Part shown: in pieces, positions 43,158-50,916 of the stretch | How positions within the stretch are numbered: the stretch's first letter is position 1 | Layout: every line of letters begins with the position of its first letter | Notes under the pieces: generated by a model | What the model was told of the DNA's origin: nothing | The model's database searches: none | The model's input: only the letters and a program-made list of their open reading frames with translations | Position numbers and translations under genes: made by a program | Source: Verrucomicrobiota bacterium | GTDB lineage: Bacteria; Verrucomicrobiota; Verrucomicrobiia; Limisphaerales; PALSA-1396 | Length of the DNA: 64,000 nt | Assembly: GCA_016200005.1 (NCBI GenBank) | Contig: JACQFP010000019.1 | Location: forward strand, 35,312 to 99,311 | Direction of reading: 5' to 3'

Positions 43158-45077
43158 TCAGGCGAGTTGCAGTCGTTCAACGCGTTCCATGGTAATGGCG
43201 TGAGTTGGGCAGCGGGCGGCGCAGAGACCGCAGCGGATGCAGGCGGTTTCGTCCTTGATGATCGCCGCGGCCATGCCGCTGGTCGGCGGGCTTCCGTAGC
43301 GCGCGGTGATGGCGGCGGTCAGCGTTGCGTCGCCCTTCATGTTGGTCACGTCCACAATCCGCAGGCAGGATTCGGGGCAGACATCCACACAGCCGCCGCA
43401 CAGCACGCAAAGGTCGCCGTCAAAAACCGGGCCGACGTGGCACTTCAAACAACGATTGGCCTGCGTCCACGCCTCGGGCTGCGGAAAGGCGTTCTCGACT
43501 TCGGCGATGCCGACGCGCCGTTCAATCGCGATGGCGGGCGGTTCGCGACGCGGCAGCCGCTCGTAACCGGGAAACATCCGGTGCGCGTTGTAGATGGTCG
43601 TGCGGACGGTCGTGGATTCGGTCGGCGGCTTGCCGGTCAAAAACGTGGCGATGGACCGCGCCGCACGGCGGCCTTCGGCCACGGCGGTGATGATGATGCG
43701 CGGCCCGAAAGCAAGATCGCCACCGGCGAACACGTCGGGCCGCGAAGTGGCCAAGGTCTGCGGATCGGCTTCAATCGTGCCGCGGCCAGTAGTCTTGAGA
43801 TTGTCTTCGGGGCGCACCCAGGACAGGTCCGCCGACTGGCCGATGGCGAGAACGACCCCGTCGGCGGGGACCGTTTCCTCCGTGCCTTCCAGGAACGTGG
43901 GATTGAAACGCCGGTTCTGATCGAAGACGGAGGCGACTTTGATCAACTCGATTCCAGAAACCTTTCCGTCCTTGCCCAGAATGCGTTTCGGTCCCCAGCG
44001 CGTGTGGAGTTTCACGCCTTCCTCGACGGCCTCATCAATCTCGGCTTTCGTCGCGGGCATCTCCTCCAAACTTTCGAGGCAATACATGTGGACTTCGCGC
44101 ACCCCGGCGCGCAACGCCTGCCGGGCCACGTCGAGCGCCACTTTCAAGTCCTCCGGGCCTTCCTTTTCTCCCCGGGTGAGTTGATCGAGGGTGGTCGTGG
44201 CTTCCTTCAGAATCTTGCGCATCGCTTCCGGACTCATGTCGTCAATCTCTCCGGCTTGCCGCACGACCGAACGCGCGACATCGAAGGCCACATTGCCGCC
44301 GCCGATCACGACCACCTTGCCGTGTAGATTGATCTGGTAGCCGAGATTGATGTTGAGCAGATAATCAATCGCGCGGAACGTGCCGTCCAGGTCCACGCCT
44401 TCGATGTTCAACTCGCGGCTCTTGTGCGCGCCGATGCCGAGGAAGATCGCCTCGAAGCCATCCTGCTTGAGACTGGTCAGCGAGAAGTCGCGGCCCAGCC
44501 GGCTGTTCAACTTGATCTCGACTCCGAGATTGACGATCACCTGGATCTCGGCCTGGATGATTTCGCGCGGCAAACGGTATTGCGGAATCCCCAGCGTCAA
44601 CATCCCGCCCGCCATGTTCTGCGCCTCGAAGACCGTCGCCTTGAATCCCATCAAGGCGAGATCGTGCGCGCAGCCCAAGCCCGCCGGCCCGGCCCCGATC
44701 ACGGCAACTCTGCGACCGTTGCCCAACTTGGCGCGCTCAGTGCGTTGGGCGGTGGGATAAACCTTGTCGAGATCGAAGTGTCCCGAGTCCACCCCGTGCT
44801 GCTCGCACACGAATCGTTTCAGCGCGCGGATGGCGACGGCGGCGTCAATGTCTTTGCGCCGGCATTTCGCCTCGCACGGCGCCGCACACACGCGCCCACA
44901 GATGGAGGCGAAGGGATTCGGCCTGCGGGCGATGACGTAGGCGTCTTCGTGCCGGCCCTCGGCGATTGCTTGAACGTAACCGCCGGCATCCGTCTGAACC
45001 GGACAACCCGTGCGACAGAGCACCTGTCGCTCAAAATAGCCAACATCCGGAACCGTGACGTTGTAAGACTGTGGCAT
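43158..45077 (-). CDS. GltD-like FAD/NAD(P) oxidoreductase with C-terminal 4Fe-4S domains
   Basis: A 639-residue flavoprotein related to the small subunit of glutamate synthase and to NADPH-dependent electron-bifurcating partners. The N-terminal Cys cluster region is CRTGCPVQTDAGGYVQ and CGRVCAAPCEAKCRR; FAD binding is VAVIGAGPAGLGCAHDLAL and NAD(P) binding KVVVIGGGNVAFDVARSVV. The C-terminal part has CLKCHVGPVFDGDLCVLCGG, CVDVCPESC and CIRCGLCAARCPT, i.e. two or more 4Fe-4S clusters. It is the first gene of the operon with the Rieske and cytochrome b genes, so it may link the quinol-oxidising complex to NAD(P)H. The partner is not established. Confidence 0.85.
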   Translation of the reverse strand: MPQSYNVTVPDVGYFERQVLCRTGCPVQTDAGGYVQAIAEGRHEDAYVIARRPNPFASICGRVCAAPCEAKCRRKDIDAAVAIRALKRFVCEQHGVDSGHFDLDKVYPTAQRTERAKLGNGRRVAVIGAGPAGLGCAHDLALMGFKATVFEAQNMAGGMLTLGIPQYRLPREIIQAEIQVIVNLGVEIKLNSRLGRDFSLTSLKQDGFEAIFLGIGAHKSRELNIEGVDLDGTFRAIDYLLNINLGYQINLHGKVVVIGGGNVAFDVARSVVRQAGEIDDMSPEAMRKILKEATTTLDQLTRGEKEGPEDLKVALDVARQALRAGVREVHMYCLESLEEMPATKAEIDEAVEEGVKLHTRWGPKRILGKDGKVSGIELIKVASVFDQNRRFNPTFLEGTEETVPADGVVLAIGQSADLSWVRPEDNLKTTGRGTIEADPQTLATSRPDVFAGGDLAFGPRIIITAVAEGRRAARSIATFLTGKPPTESTTVRTTIYNAHRMFPGYERLPRREPPAIAIERRVGIAEVENAFPQPEAWTQANRCLKCHVGPVFDGDLCVLCGGCVDVCPESCLRIVDVTNMKGDATLTAAITARYGSPPTSGMAAAIIKDETACIRCGLCAARCPTHAITMERVERLQLA

Positions 45078-45139
45078 TTAGAGGAAAGGTACTCCCGATC
45101 GAGACCAGCGTGCCAGAATTTTGTTTCAGTCACTGGGCA

Positions 45140-45469
45140 CTACTTCTTAAAGGAGCGGACCAGTTTCACGAGGGCGTTGATCTCATCGTCGGTCACTTTC
45201 TCCGCCGGTTTCATTTTGATCTTACCCTCCTGGTCCTTGACGCCTTCCTTGATGGTCTTGAACATCTGCTCATCCGTGAATTTTTCTTGCAGCTTCGGAT
45301 CGGTGAAGTTGGCCGCACCCATTTTTTTCCCTGCCTTGGTGTCCCCTTTGCCGTCAGGGCCATGGCACGATACGCATTGCTTGGTGAAGATTTCTTTGGC
45401 CTCGGCGGCGCGAGCGGCCAATGCGGTTGCCGCCAGGGCGGCGACGATGAGCACGAGTATTTTTTTCAT
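45140..45469 (-). CDS. monoheme class I cytochrome c (paralog 2)
   Basis: A 109-residue exported cytochrome with a signal peptide ending ALAARAAEA and the heme site CVSCHGPDGKGD. The Met ligand is likely in KMKPAEKVTDDEI, and the protein ends LVRSFKK. It is the same family as paralogs 1 and 3. It belongs to the end of the second NrfD module (49651 to 45140). A TTGGC element lies 164 bp upstream of its start. Confidence 0.88.
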   Translation of the reverse strand: MKKILVLIVAALAATALAARAAEAKEIFTKQCVSCHGPDGKGDTKAGKKMGAANFTDPKLQEKFTDEQMFKTIKEGVKDQEGKIKMKPAEKVTDDEINALVKLVRSFKK

Positions 45470-45780
45470 AGCAGTGTTTCTATCAACCAGGGTTGGAGTG
45501 GATCTTGGAAACCATCGTCCGCAACGTCGAAGCGCCTGCTTCCCGAATGGGTCGCTGCCGACTCTTTGATCGCTGCGCGATTCATAACTGCGGCAACATT
45601 GACTTCCCGTGAGCGCGCCGGCTCACCAAAGATTGGCGAACTGTTGACATTTTTTGGCTTTCATCCGGCATACGAAGAGCCCTACGAACGTGGTTTGTTC
45701 GGGACGACTCGACGCCAAGCGGTTCGCAGATTTTCGCCGGATTCCATCAGCGGAAGAGCAAGGTGGAATGCGCGTGGCAG
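45470..45780. other. intergenic stretch with a TTGGC element
   Basis: About 311 bp between monoheme cytochrome paralog 2 and the 149-residue protein gene. It contains element 6 (45633..45658) and no gene that I recognise. The distance suggests that the cytochrome has its own promoter. Confidence 0.6.
45633..45658 (-). promoter_or_regulatory. TTGGC direct-repeat element, site 6
   Basis: Plus strand TTGGCGAACTGTTGACAT then TTTTTGGC; TTG at positions 1, 12 and 22. It is 164 bp upstream of monoheme cytochrome c paralog 2. Confidence 0.58.
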
Positions 45781-46230
45781 CTACGCGCAGTCGCCATTGC
45801 CCAGCGCGTCCGCCATCTCGCAGAGCGCCCGATAGTATTCATCCTTGGAGAGGCCCAGCACCGTGGCCCCGAATGTCTCGGCGTCGTCCGGCGAAGCAAA
45901 GTCACCGTAGTTCACCAACACGAGCTGGTAGAGAACCAGGTAAGGCACTTGCGGAAGCTGCGTCATGAAGATGGGGTGAACGAACATCGTAAAGCCGTCT
46001 TCCGGACGTTCGCCTTTCGCGATCGGATGCGCCAGTTCACCCTCCTTCAACGGTCCGGCATCGAAGACGATTTCGCACGGGTAACGCACGCACGCGCGGT
46101 CTTCCACGATCCGCAGCAACTCTTTCCAGCCGATGTGCGGACCGTATTTCGCACGAATCTCGTCGGCTTTGCTGGCGACGTGCGCGTTCAACGATTGCCG
46201 TCCGTCTTCAATCGTAAGCGGTTTCGACAT
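45781..46230 (-). CDS. conserved protein of unknown function, NrfD-associated
   Basis: A 149-residue soluble protein with no signal peptide or membrane helix. The ATG at 46230 overlaps the end of the NrfD-cNMP gene by 23 bp, so it is translationally coupled to it. Visible features are ELLRIVEDRACVRYPCEIVF near residue 40, GFTMFVHPIFMTQLPQVPYL and LVLYQLVLVNYGDFASPDDA, then a helix CEMADALGNGD. It resembles no enzyme that I recognise. Two decayed copies at 32105 and 37500 also lie next to monoheme cytochrome c genes or remnants, which ties the protein to the cytochromes. A role in assembly or regulation is only a guess. Confidence 0.7.
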   Translation of the reverse strand: MSKPLTIEDGRQSLNAHVASKADEIRAKYGPHIGWKELLRIVEDRACVRYPCEIVFDAGPLKEGELAHPIAKGERPEDGFTMFVHPIFMTQLPQVPYLVLYQLVLVNYGDFASPDDAETFGATVLGLSKDEYYRALCEMADALGNGDCA

Positions 46231-47980
46231 GGGATTTGTGCGAAGACTGCGCTTCAACCAGCGACCGCAACTGAGCATCCGTGTCTTGCAGCCCGGCCCC
46301 CGGCTCGTTGGCTTGCGAGATCTCGCCTTGCAAGATCGGCACAGCCACGCGGAGCAACACCGTGTAGCACAGCAGTCCGAACGCCCAGATGCCAAGGCAA
46401 ATCAGCGTCTCATTCAGCGAGGGCGTGTATTCCACCATTTCGCCGAGGGGCGTGGGAACGAAACCGGGGATGACCAGGCCCATGCCCTTCTCGATCCAGA
46501 TGCCCACAATGGCCAGCACACAGGCGACATCGAGGAACTTCAGACTGCGGCTGACCGGCAGGAGGAGCAACACCATCGCGGTCAAGTTGCACGCGATCGC
46601 CGTCCAGATCCACGGGTTCAACGCGTGATACCCGTGCAGACCGAAGAAGAGGTATTTGGCCGAGGCGCCGTGCAGGCTCTCGGTGTAGAACTCTTTGAAG
46701 ACCTCGGTGAACAACAGAAAAACGTTGATGACCATGGAAACCTGCACGATGCCGCGCAAGGTGAGGAGCGCGCGGTCCGTGATCACCACCCGCCGGGCCA
46801 TGCCGGACTTGATCAGCGAGTGCATCTTGTGGTCGCGCATGAGCCGGCGCAGAGACGTTGGCGGCAAGCGCAAGAGTTGGACCGGGCCGTCGGTGATCGC
46901 GGTGGCGGCGCGGGGGGCGCCCGTAAGCGCGGCGATTTCACCGAAAAGTCCGCCGGCGTTGAGGATTTTCACAATGCGGTAATTCTCACCCTCCTGCCGG
47001 CGCATGAGCACCCGTCCACTCAGGATGAAGAAGCTGTTCGTTTGTGTGTCGCCCTCGTGCGTCACGACGGCGCCGGCTGGCACTTCAAACACGCGCGCTC
47101 CGACCAGACATTCGTGGCGGATTTCCTTCGAAACGTTCCGCAGGGCCGGCAGATGCACGGCCAGGGTATCCAGATCCTCAAGGCCGGCGGCCCGGCCGGA
47201 CCCCAGGTCGGTGGCCATCCGCTCCAAACCCATCGCGCCTGGACTTCGGTAAGAGGTGACCCGACGAATAACTTGCAGCGCCAGGATGATCAGCGCCGGA
47301 CCGGCGGTGAACGCCGAAGCCAGAAACCGCGGCGCCACGATGGCGGAGTTCCAAAATGGCCGCCCCCCCAAACCGACATAGAGAAAGGCTGTGACCGTGT
47401 GAATGGAGACGGCCCAGACAATGCCAATGAAAACAAACGGGATGTAAAACCATTTGCTGGGATGTTTGCCCCGGTAACGACTGTGGAGCATGTAACCGCA
47501 GATATACACGTTCAAAACCAGATACCCATTCAGCACGATCACGTCCCAACTGAGCATCGAACCGGGAAAATTGAATTTTCCGATCCCAGGCAGCAAATGC
47601 CAGAAACGGTCGGGCCGGCCCAAATCCACCGTCACAAAGGCCAGACACATGAGGATCGCCGCCACCGCCAGGAGTTCGCCAAAGATGACCAGTTCTTCCA
47701 GTTCCTCATTCTTGTAGATGTAAACCGGGATCACGAGCATCACGGCCGCGGCGGCGACACCGACCAGGAAGGTGAAGTTGGCGATGTAAACGCCCCAGGA
47801 TACCTGATCGCTCATGCCGGTGACCACCAGCCCGTGGACGAACTGCTTGGCGTAGGCATTCAGCCCGAGCAGGCACACCACGCCGAGCACGCCCACCCAA
47901 AGGTAGTAGCGCCAGTCACCGACGAGCGCGATGCGCGCACAGCGGCTGAGGAAGGTGAGGTAGCTCGTAACAGCTCGCAT
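46208..47980 (-). CDS. NrfD-type membrane subunit with inserted cyclic-nucleotide-binding domain
   Basis: A 590-residue fusion. Residues 1-245 hold six or so helices of an NrfD/PsrC quinone-interacting subunit, with VTVDLGRPDRFWHLLPGIGK as the conserved loop. A cytoplasmic CRP-type cyclic-nucleotide-binding domain follows (about 265-395): VPAGAVVTHEGDTQTNSFFI, then the phosphate-binding cassette GGLFGEIAALTGAPRAATAI with Glu348 and Arg357 in the spacing of PKA regulatory domains. The remaining membrane helices (about 405-560) complete the protein. Ordinary NrfD proteins have about 320-400 residues and no such insert. The gene is followed by a coupled 149-residue protein gene and preceded by the 4Fe-4S subunit gene (end-to-start overlap of one base). 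Confidence 0.85.
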   Translation of the reverse strand: MRAVTSYLTFLSRCARIALVGDWRYYLWVGVLGVVCLLGLNAYAKQFVHGLVVTGMSDQVSWGVYIANFTFLVGVAAAAVMLVIPVYIYKNEELEELVIFGELLAVAAILMCLAFVTVDLGRPDRFWHLLPGIGKFNFPGSMLSWDVIVLNGYLVLNVYICGYMLHSRYRGKHPSKWFYIPFVFIGIVWAVSIHTVTAFLYVGLGGRPFWNSAIVAPRFLASAFTAGPALIILALQVIRRVTSYRSPGAMGLERMATDLGSGRAAGLEDLDTLAVHLPALRNVSKEIRHECLVGARVFEVPAGAVVTHEGDTQTNSFFILSGRVLMRRQEGENYRIVKILNAGGLFGEIAALTGAPRAATAITDGPVQLLRLPPTSLRRLMRDHKMHSLIKSGMARRVVITDRALLTLRGIVQVSMVINVFLLFTEVFKEFYTESLHGASAKYLFFGLHGYHALNPWIWTAIACNLTAMVLLLLPVSRSLKFLDVACVLAIVGIWIEKGMGLVIPGFVPTPLGEMVEYTPSLNETLICLGIWAFGLLCYTVLLRVAVPILQGEISQANEPGAGLQDTDAQLRSLVEAQSSHKSHVETAYD

Positions 47981-48942
47981 CAGATCTCGAAGTAGTAGTA
48001 GAAGCGCGGCAAGGTGCCGATCTCCTCCTTCAGGACGAAGACGCGCTTGTCTTTCAGGATGTGCGAGACCTCACTGGCCGGGTCGAGGATATTGCCGAAC
48101 TTGCGCGCGCCCGCGGGACAAACCTCCACACACGCCGGATACCGCCCGGCCCGCGTGCGTTGGATGCAGAAATGGCATTTCTCCATCACGCCCTGTTTGC
48201 GCGGCCGATTGCCCAGATACGACATGTCGAGATTGAGTCGCTCCTTCGGGATCGAAGGCTTCGTCCAATTGAACCGGCGCGCCCAGTACGGGCAGGCGGC
48301 TTCGCAGTACCGACAGCCGATGCACCAATTGTAATCAATCACCGTGATGCCGTCGCCGTCCTGCCAAGTGGCCTTGACCGGGCAGACTTTGACGCACGGC
48401 GGATTCTTGCACTGGTGGCATTGCACCGGCATGTAATAAAAACCTGGTTCCGGTACGGATTCCGGCGCGTAATTGTGTTCGGCCCTTTCCGTGTCGAAGG
48501 TGCCGTTGGGCATCTTGAGGACGCGGATGTACTGAATCTCTGGGGTGCGCGACTGGTTGTTTTCCGCCACGCAGGCATGGACGCATTTGCGGCAACCGAT
48601 GCAGCGTGTCAGGTTGAGGCAATAGACGAACTCGACGCCGTTCATCGGCTTGTAATCTTTAACGTGGGGGCGCAGACCGTATTGCTTCTCGACTTCGTTC
48701 TCGATGCGCTTGAGGACCTTCGCCATTTCCTCCGGAGTCAGTTCCGTATAGTGTTTTTGCAGGAACTCATCCACGGACGTAAAGTTATTCAACTCCCGCA
48801 GCGGCGCCAAAGCGGCCACGGCCGCCAGTCCCGAAGCCGCCGCGACGGTGGCGCGAAGAAAACTGCGCCGATTCATACCATTCCCCTTCGAGGGGTCTGA
48901 CCACGCCCACGCCGGGCCTTGTTTGGAAGCAGGATCGTTCAT
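47980..48942 (-). CDS. Tat-exported 4Fe-4S electron-transfer subunit (NrfC/HmcB-like)
   Basis: A 320-residue periplasmic iron-sulfur protein. The Tat motif is NRRSFLRATVAAASG near residue 24. Cluster sites: CIGCRKCVHACVAEN, CHQCKNPPCVKVCP, CIGCRYCEAACPYWARRFNW and CHFCIQRT...CVEVCPAGAR, four 4Fe-4S clusters in the DMSO-reductase-partner pattern. A helical segment (TPEEMAKVLKRIENEVEKQY) precedes the first site. It should connect the tetraheme cytochrome to the NrfD-cNMP subunit; the genes overlap by one base at 47980. Confidence 0.9.
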   Translation of the reverse strand: MNDPASKQGPAWAWSDPSKGNGMNRRSFLRATVAAASGLAAVAALAPLRELNNFTSVDEFLQKHYTELTPEEMAKVLKRIENEVEKQYGLRPHVKDYKPMNGVEFVYCLNLTRCIGCRKCVHACVAENNQSRTPEIQYIRVLKMPNGTFDTERAEHNYAPESVPEPGFYYMPVQCHQCKNPPCVKVCPVKATWQDGDGITVIDYNWCIGCRYCEAACPYWARRFNWTKPSIPKERLNLDMSYLGNRPRKQGVMEKCHFCIQRTRAGRYPACVEVCPAGARKFGNILDPASEVSHILKDKRVFVLKEEIGTLPRFYYYFEI

Positions 48943-48943
48943 A

Positions 48944-49651
48944 TCAGTGACTCTCGCCCTGTGGGATACGCGCCGCCGGTACTGAGACGGATGCTGGAGG
49001 CTTTATCCCACGGGGCGAGTGTTGCGGGTTGGGCGGAACCGCCGCCGGACGGAGCGGATGCGGGCCGGGGGCCGGTGGGCGCGACGCAAAAATGGGCGCG
49101 TGTGGATGGTGACACGAAACGCAGTCCAACCGGGTGAACGGCCCCAGTGCGCGATCCCAATAACCGCTCATCCGGCCATGCACGCCTAATTCCCAATCGC
49201 GGTAGGTCGGCCCGTGACAACTGGCACAGAGCCGCGTGCTCTCCTCGATTTTCAATTTGTGCCCGTCCTTGGTCATCAATTCCTCGCGATTTAGCGGGTT
49301 GTGGCAGTTGAAGCAATTGTTGTTGCGGTCGTTTCGCCCGTGATGCATCACGAGATCGTCGTGTTCCTTGGGCAGGATGACTTGACCCTTGGCGTCGAAC
49401 TTCAAGGTGACCGGCTTGTTCAACTCGTGGCACGTGTTGCATTCCAGACCCGAAGTGTCGCCCCCGGTCTGTTTCAGCTCCGCCGCCGAAACCCGCGTGG
49501 GCGCCGGATTGGTGAACGCGGGGTCCACCAACGGGATAGCCGGCAGCGCAGCCGGCCGCCCCCACAAATCCCGTTGGAACGCAGCGGCCAGCGCGAGGAA
49601 CAGAACGGCCGAGGCGATCAGCACAGCGGCGGTTTTGGTGTCGGCATTCAT
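48944..49651 (-). CDS. membrane-anchored tetraheme cytochrome c
   Basis: A 235-residue protein with an N-terminal anchor (AVLIASAVLFLALAAAF) and four heme sites: CNTCH, CFNCH, CASCH and CVSCHHPHAPIF. It has the role of the cytochrome subunit in the second NrfD/4Fe-4S module; a similar order occurs at 24905..27403. After the last heme the tail is Pro-rich and low in complexity; part of it (NPQHSPRGIKPP) is encoded by a dispersed palindrome-like sequence that also occurs in the histidine kinase gene. A broken paralog is at 50917. A TTGGC element lies 52 bp upstream of the start. Confidence 0.85.
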   Translation of the reverse strand: MNADTKTAAVLIASAVLFLALAAAFQRDLWGRPAALPAIPLVDPAFTNPAPTRVSAAELKQTGGDTSGLECNTCHELNKPVTLKFDAKGQVILPKEHDDLVMHHGRNDRNNNCFNCHNPLNREELMTKDGHKLKIEESTRLCASCHGPTYRDWELGVHGRMSGYWDRALGPFTRLDCVSCHHPHAPIFASRPPAPGPHPLRPAAVPPNPQHSPRGIKPPASVSVPAARIPQGESH

Positions 49652-49702
49652 ACTCTGCTGCCCTCAACATGACCGGACGCCGAGCCTTCCGCTAAACAAG
49701 GG

Positions 49703-49728
49703 TTGTCCAGAGCTTCGCATTTTTTGCT
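49703..49728 (-). promoter_or_regulatory. TTGGC direct-repeat element, site 7
   Basis: Plus strand TTGTCCAGAGCTTCGCAT then TTTTTGCT; TTG/TTC/TTG at 1, 12 and 22. It is 52 bp upstream of the tetraheme/4Fe-4S/NrfD-cNMP operon. Confidence 0.5.
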
Positions 49729-49757
49729 CACTTCTTCACAAAATCGGGCTTGCCCAT

Positions 49758-49842
49758 TCGTGATCCTTCTCGTCCGCATCCTCGTCCCTGGTCATCGAAA
49801 AAGCCCCGACCATCAAGCACGAGGACGAGGACGAAGGCGATT
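49758..49842. repeat. GA-rich palindromic repeat
   Basis: CTCGTCCGCATCCTCGTCC faces GCACGAGGACGAGGACGAAG across about 30 bp in the intergenic region between the tetraheme and slipin genes. It can form a hairpin and is made of CTCGTC units. No gene is present. Confidence 0.55.
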
Positions 49843-49891
49843 CGTCTTGGATAACGAGGATGATGGCTATGCTCAGGGTATTGCAAGCAGC

Positions 49892-50662
49892 TTACGACTT
49901 CTTCAGAAACGGCGAGAACAGATCAATGGGTATCGGCAAGAACGTCGTCGTGTTATGCTCGCTGGAAATCTCCCGCATGGTTTGCAGAAAGCGCAATTGC
50001 AGCGCAATCGGCTGCTGGCTCATCATCGCGGCGGCCTGGACCATCTTCTCAGCGGCCTGAAATTCGCCTTCCGCATTGACGATCTTGGCGCGCCGTTCCC
50101 GTTCCGCTTCGGCCTGCGTGGCCATCGCGCGCTTCATGCTTTCTGGCAGTGCGACATCCCGAACTTCGACCGCCGTGACTTTCACGCCCCACGGGTCGGT
50201 CTGCCGGTCAATGATTTCCTGCAACGTGTGGTTGATCTTGTCCCGGTGGGATAACAGCTCGTCCAGATCGGCCCCGCCCAGCACGCTCCGCAGCGTCGTC
50301 TGCGCAATCAGCGAGGTCGCCTTCAGATAGTTCTCCACCTTGATGACCGCCGCCACCGGGTCCACGACGCGAAAGTAAACCACTGCGTCCACCGTGGCCG
50401 GCACATTGTCGCGCGTCATGATTTCTTGTTTATCGACATCAATCGTGACGACGCGCAGGTCCATGCGCACCATCCGGTCAACGAAGGGATACAGGAAGAT
50501 CAGCCCGGGGCCTTTTGCGCGCAGCAACTTGCCGAGTCGAAAAATGACGCCGCGCTGGTATTCGCGCAAAACGCGGAAGGTTTGGGGGAGGATTACCACG
50601 GCCACGATCACGACCGCCACCAGCCAGGTGGCGACGCTGAGGAGTTTGGATAACGAGTCCAT
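49892..50662 (-). CDS. slipin/stomatin-like SPFH membrane protein
   Basis: A 256-residue SPFH protein. It has an N-terminal hydrophobic helix (WLVAVVIVAVVILPQTF) and the SPFH domain with LREYQRGVIFRLGKL, KGPGLIFLYPFVDRMVRMDL, VDKQEIMTRDNVPATVDAVV and TLRSVLGGADLDELLSHRDK. The C-terminal helix region (ATQAEAERERRAKIVNAEGE) is the typical coiled coil. Stomatin-like proteins organise membrane domains and often pair with NfeD; no NfeD gene is present here. It lies in the electron-transfer island but has no known direct link. Confidence 0.88.
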   Translation of the reverse strand: MDSLSKLLSVATWLVAVVIVAVVILPQTFRVLREYQRGVIFRLGKLLRAKGPGLIFLYPFVDRMVRMDLRVVTIDVDKQEIMTRDNVPATVDAVVYFRVVDPVAAVIKVENYLKATSLIAQTTLRSVLGGADLDELLSHRDKINHTLQEIIDRQTDPWGVKVTAVEVRDVALPESMKRAMATQAEAERERRAKIVNAEGEFQAAEKMVQAAAMMSQQPIALQLRFLQTMREISSEHNTTTFLPIPIDLFSPFLKKS

Positions 50663-50881
50663 ATAGTTTGCTCTGCTGGTTGATTGTTATTTGGTTTAGT
50701 TCGATTCTGGATTTGAGATCGCCATCAGTTGCATCGGTGACGTTTGGTCCATTCAAGCCCTCGGCGCTTCGGCGCTTGCCGGTGGCAGAGTTTCGCCGGA
50801 CCCAACGGCGACCTTGTTCGGATTCACGCGTTCATTTCAGGCACAATTTGTTGTCCGCCGCAAAAATCGGCTATCCATAGA

Positions 50882-50907
50882 TTGGCAAACTCTTCGCATC
50901 TTTTGCT
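50882..50907 (-). promoter_or_regulatory. TTGGC direct-repeat element, site 8
   Basis: Plus strand TTGGCAAACTCTTCGCAT then CTTTTGCT; TTG/TTC/TTG at 1, 12 and 22. It is 220 bp upstream of the slipin start and just downstream of a cytochrome pseudogene. Confidence 0.55.
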
Positions 50908-50916
50908 CCAAGTGAT

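Noticed and set aside
46133..47995. A 620-codon plus-strand open frame opposite the NrfD-cNMP gene
   Set aside because: His/Gln/Arg-rich low-complexity translation typical of antisense frames of GC-rich membrane protein genes; the opposite strand encodes clear domains.
37994..49651. Alternative complex III (Act) as the identity of the NrfD modules
   Set aside because: There is no fused molybdopterin-like ActB protein and no ActD/ActE-type subunits; the tetraheme, 4Fe-4S and NrfD genes are separate and closer to Nrf/Hmc-like modules.
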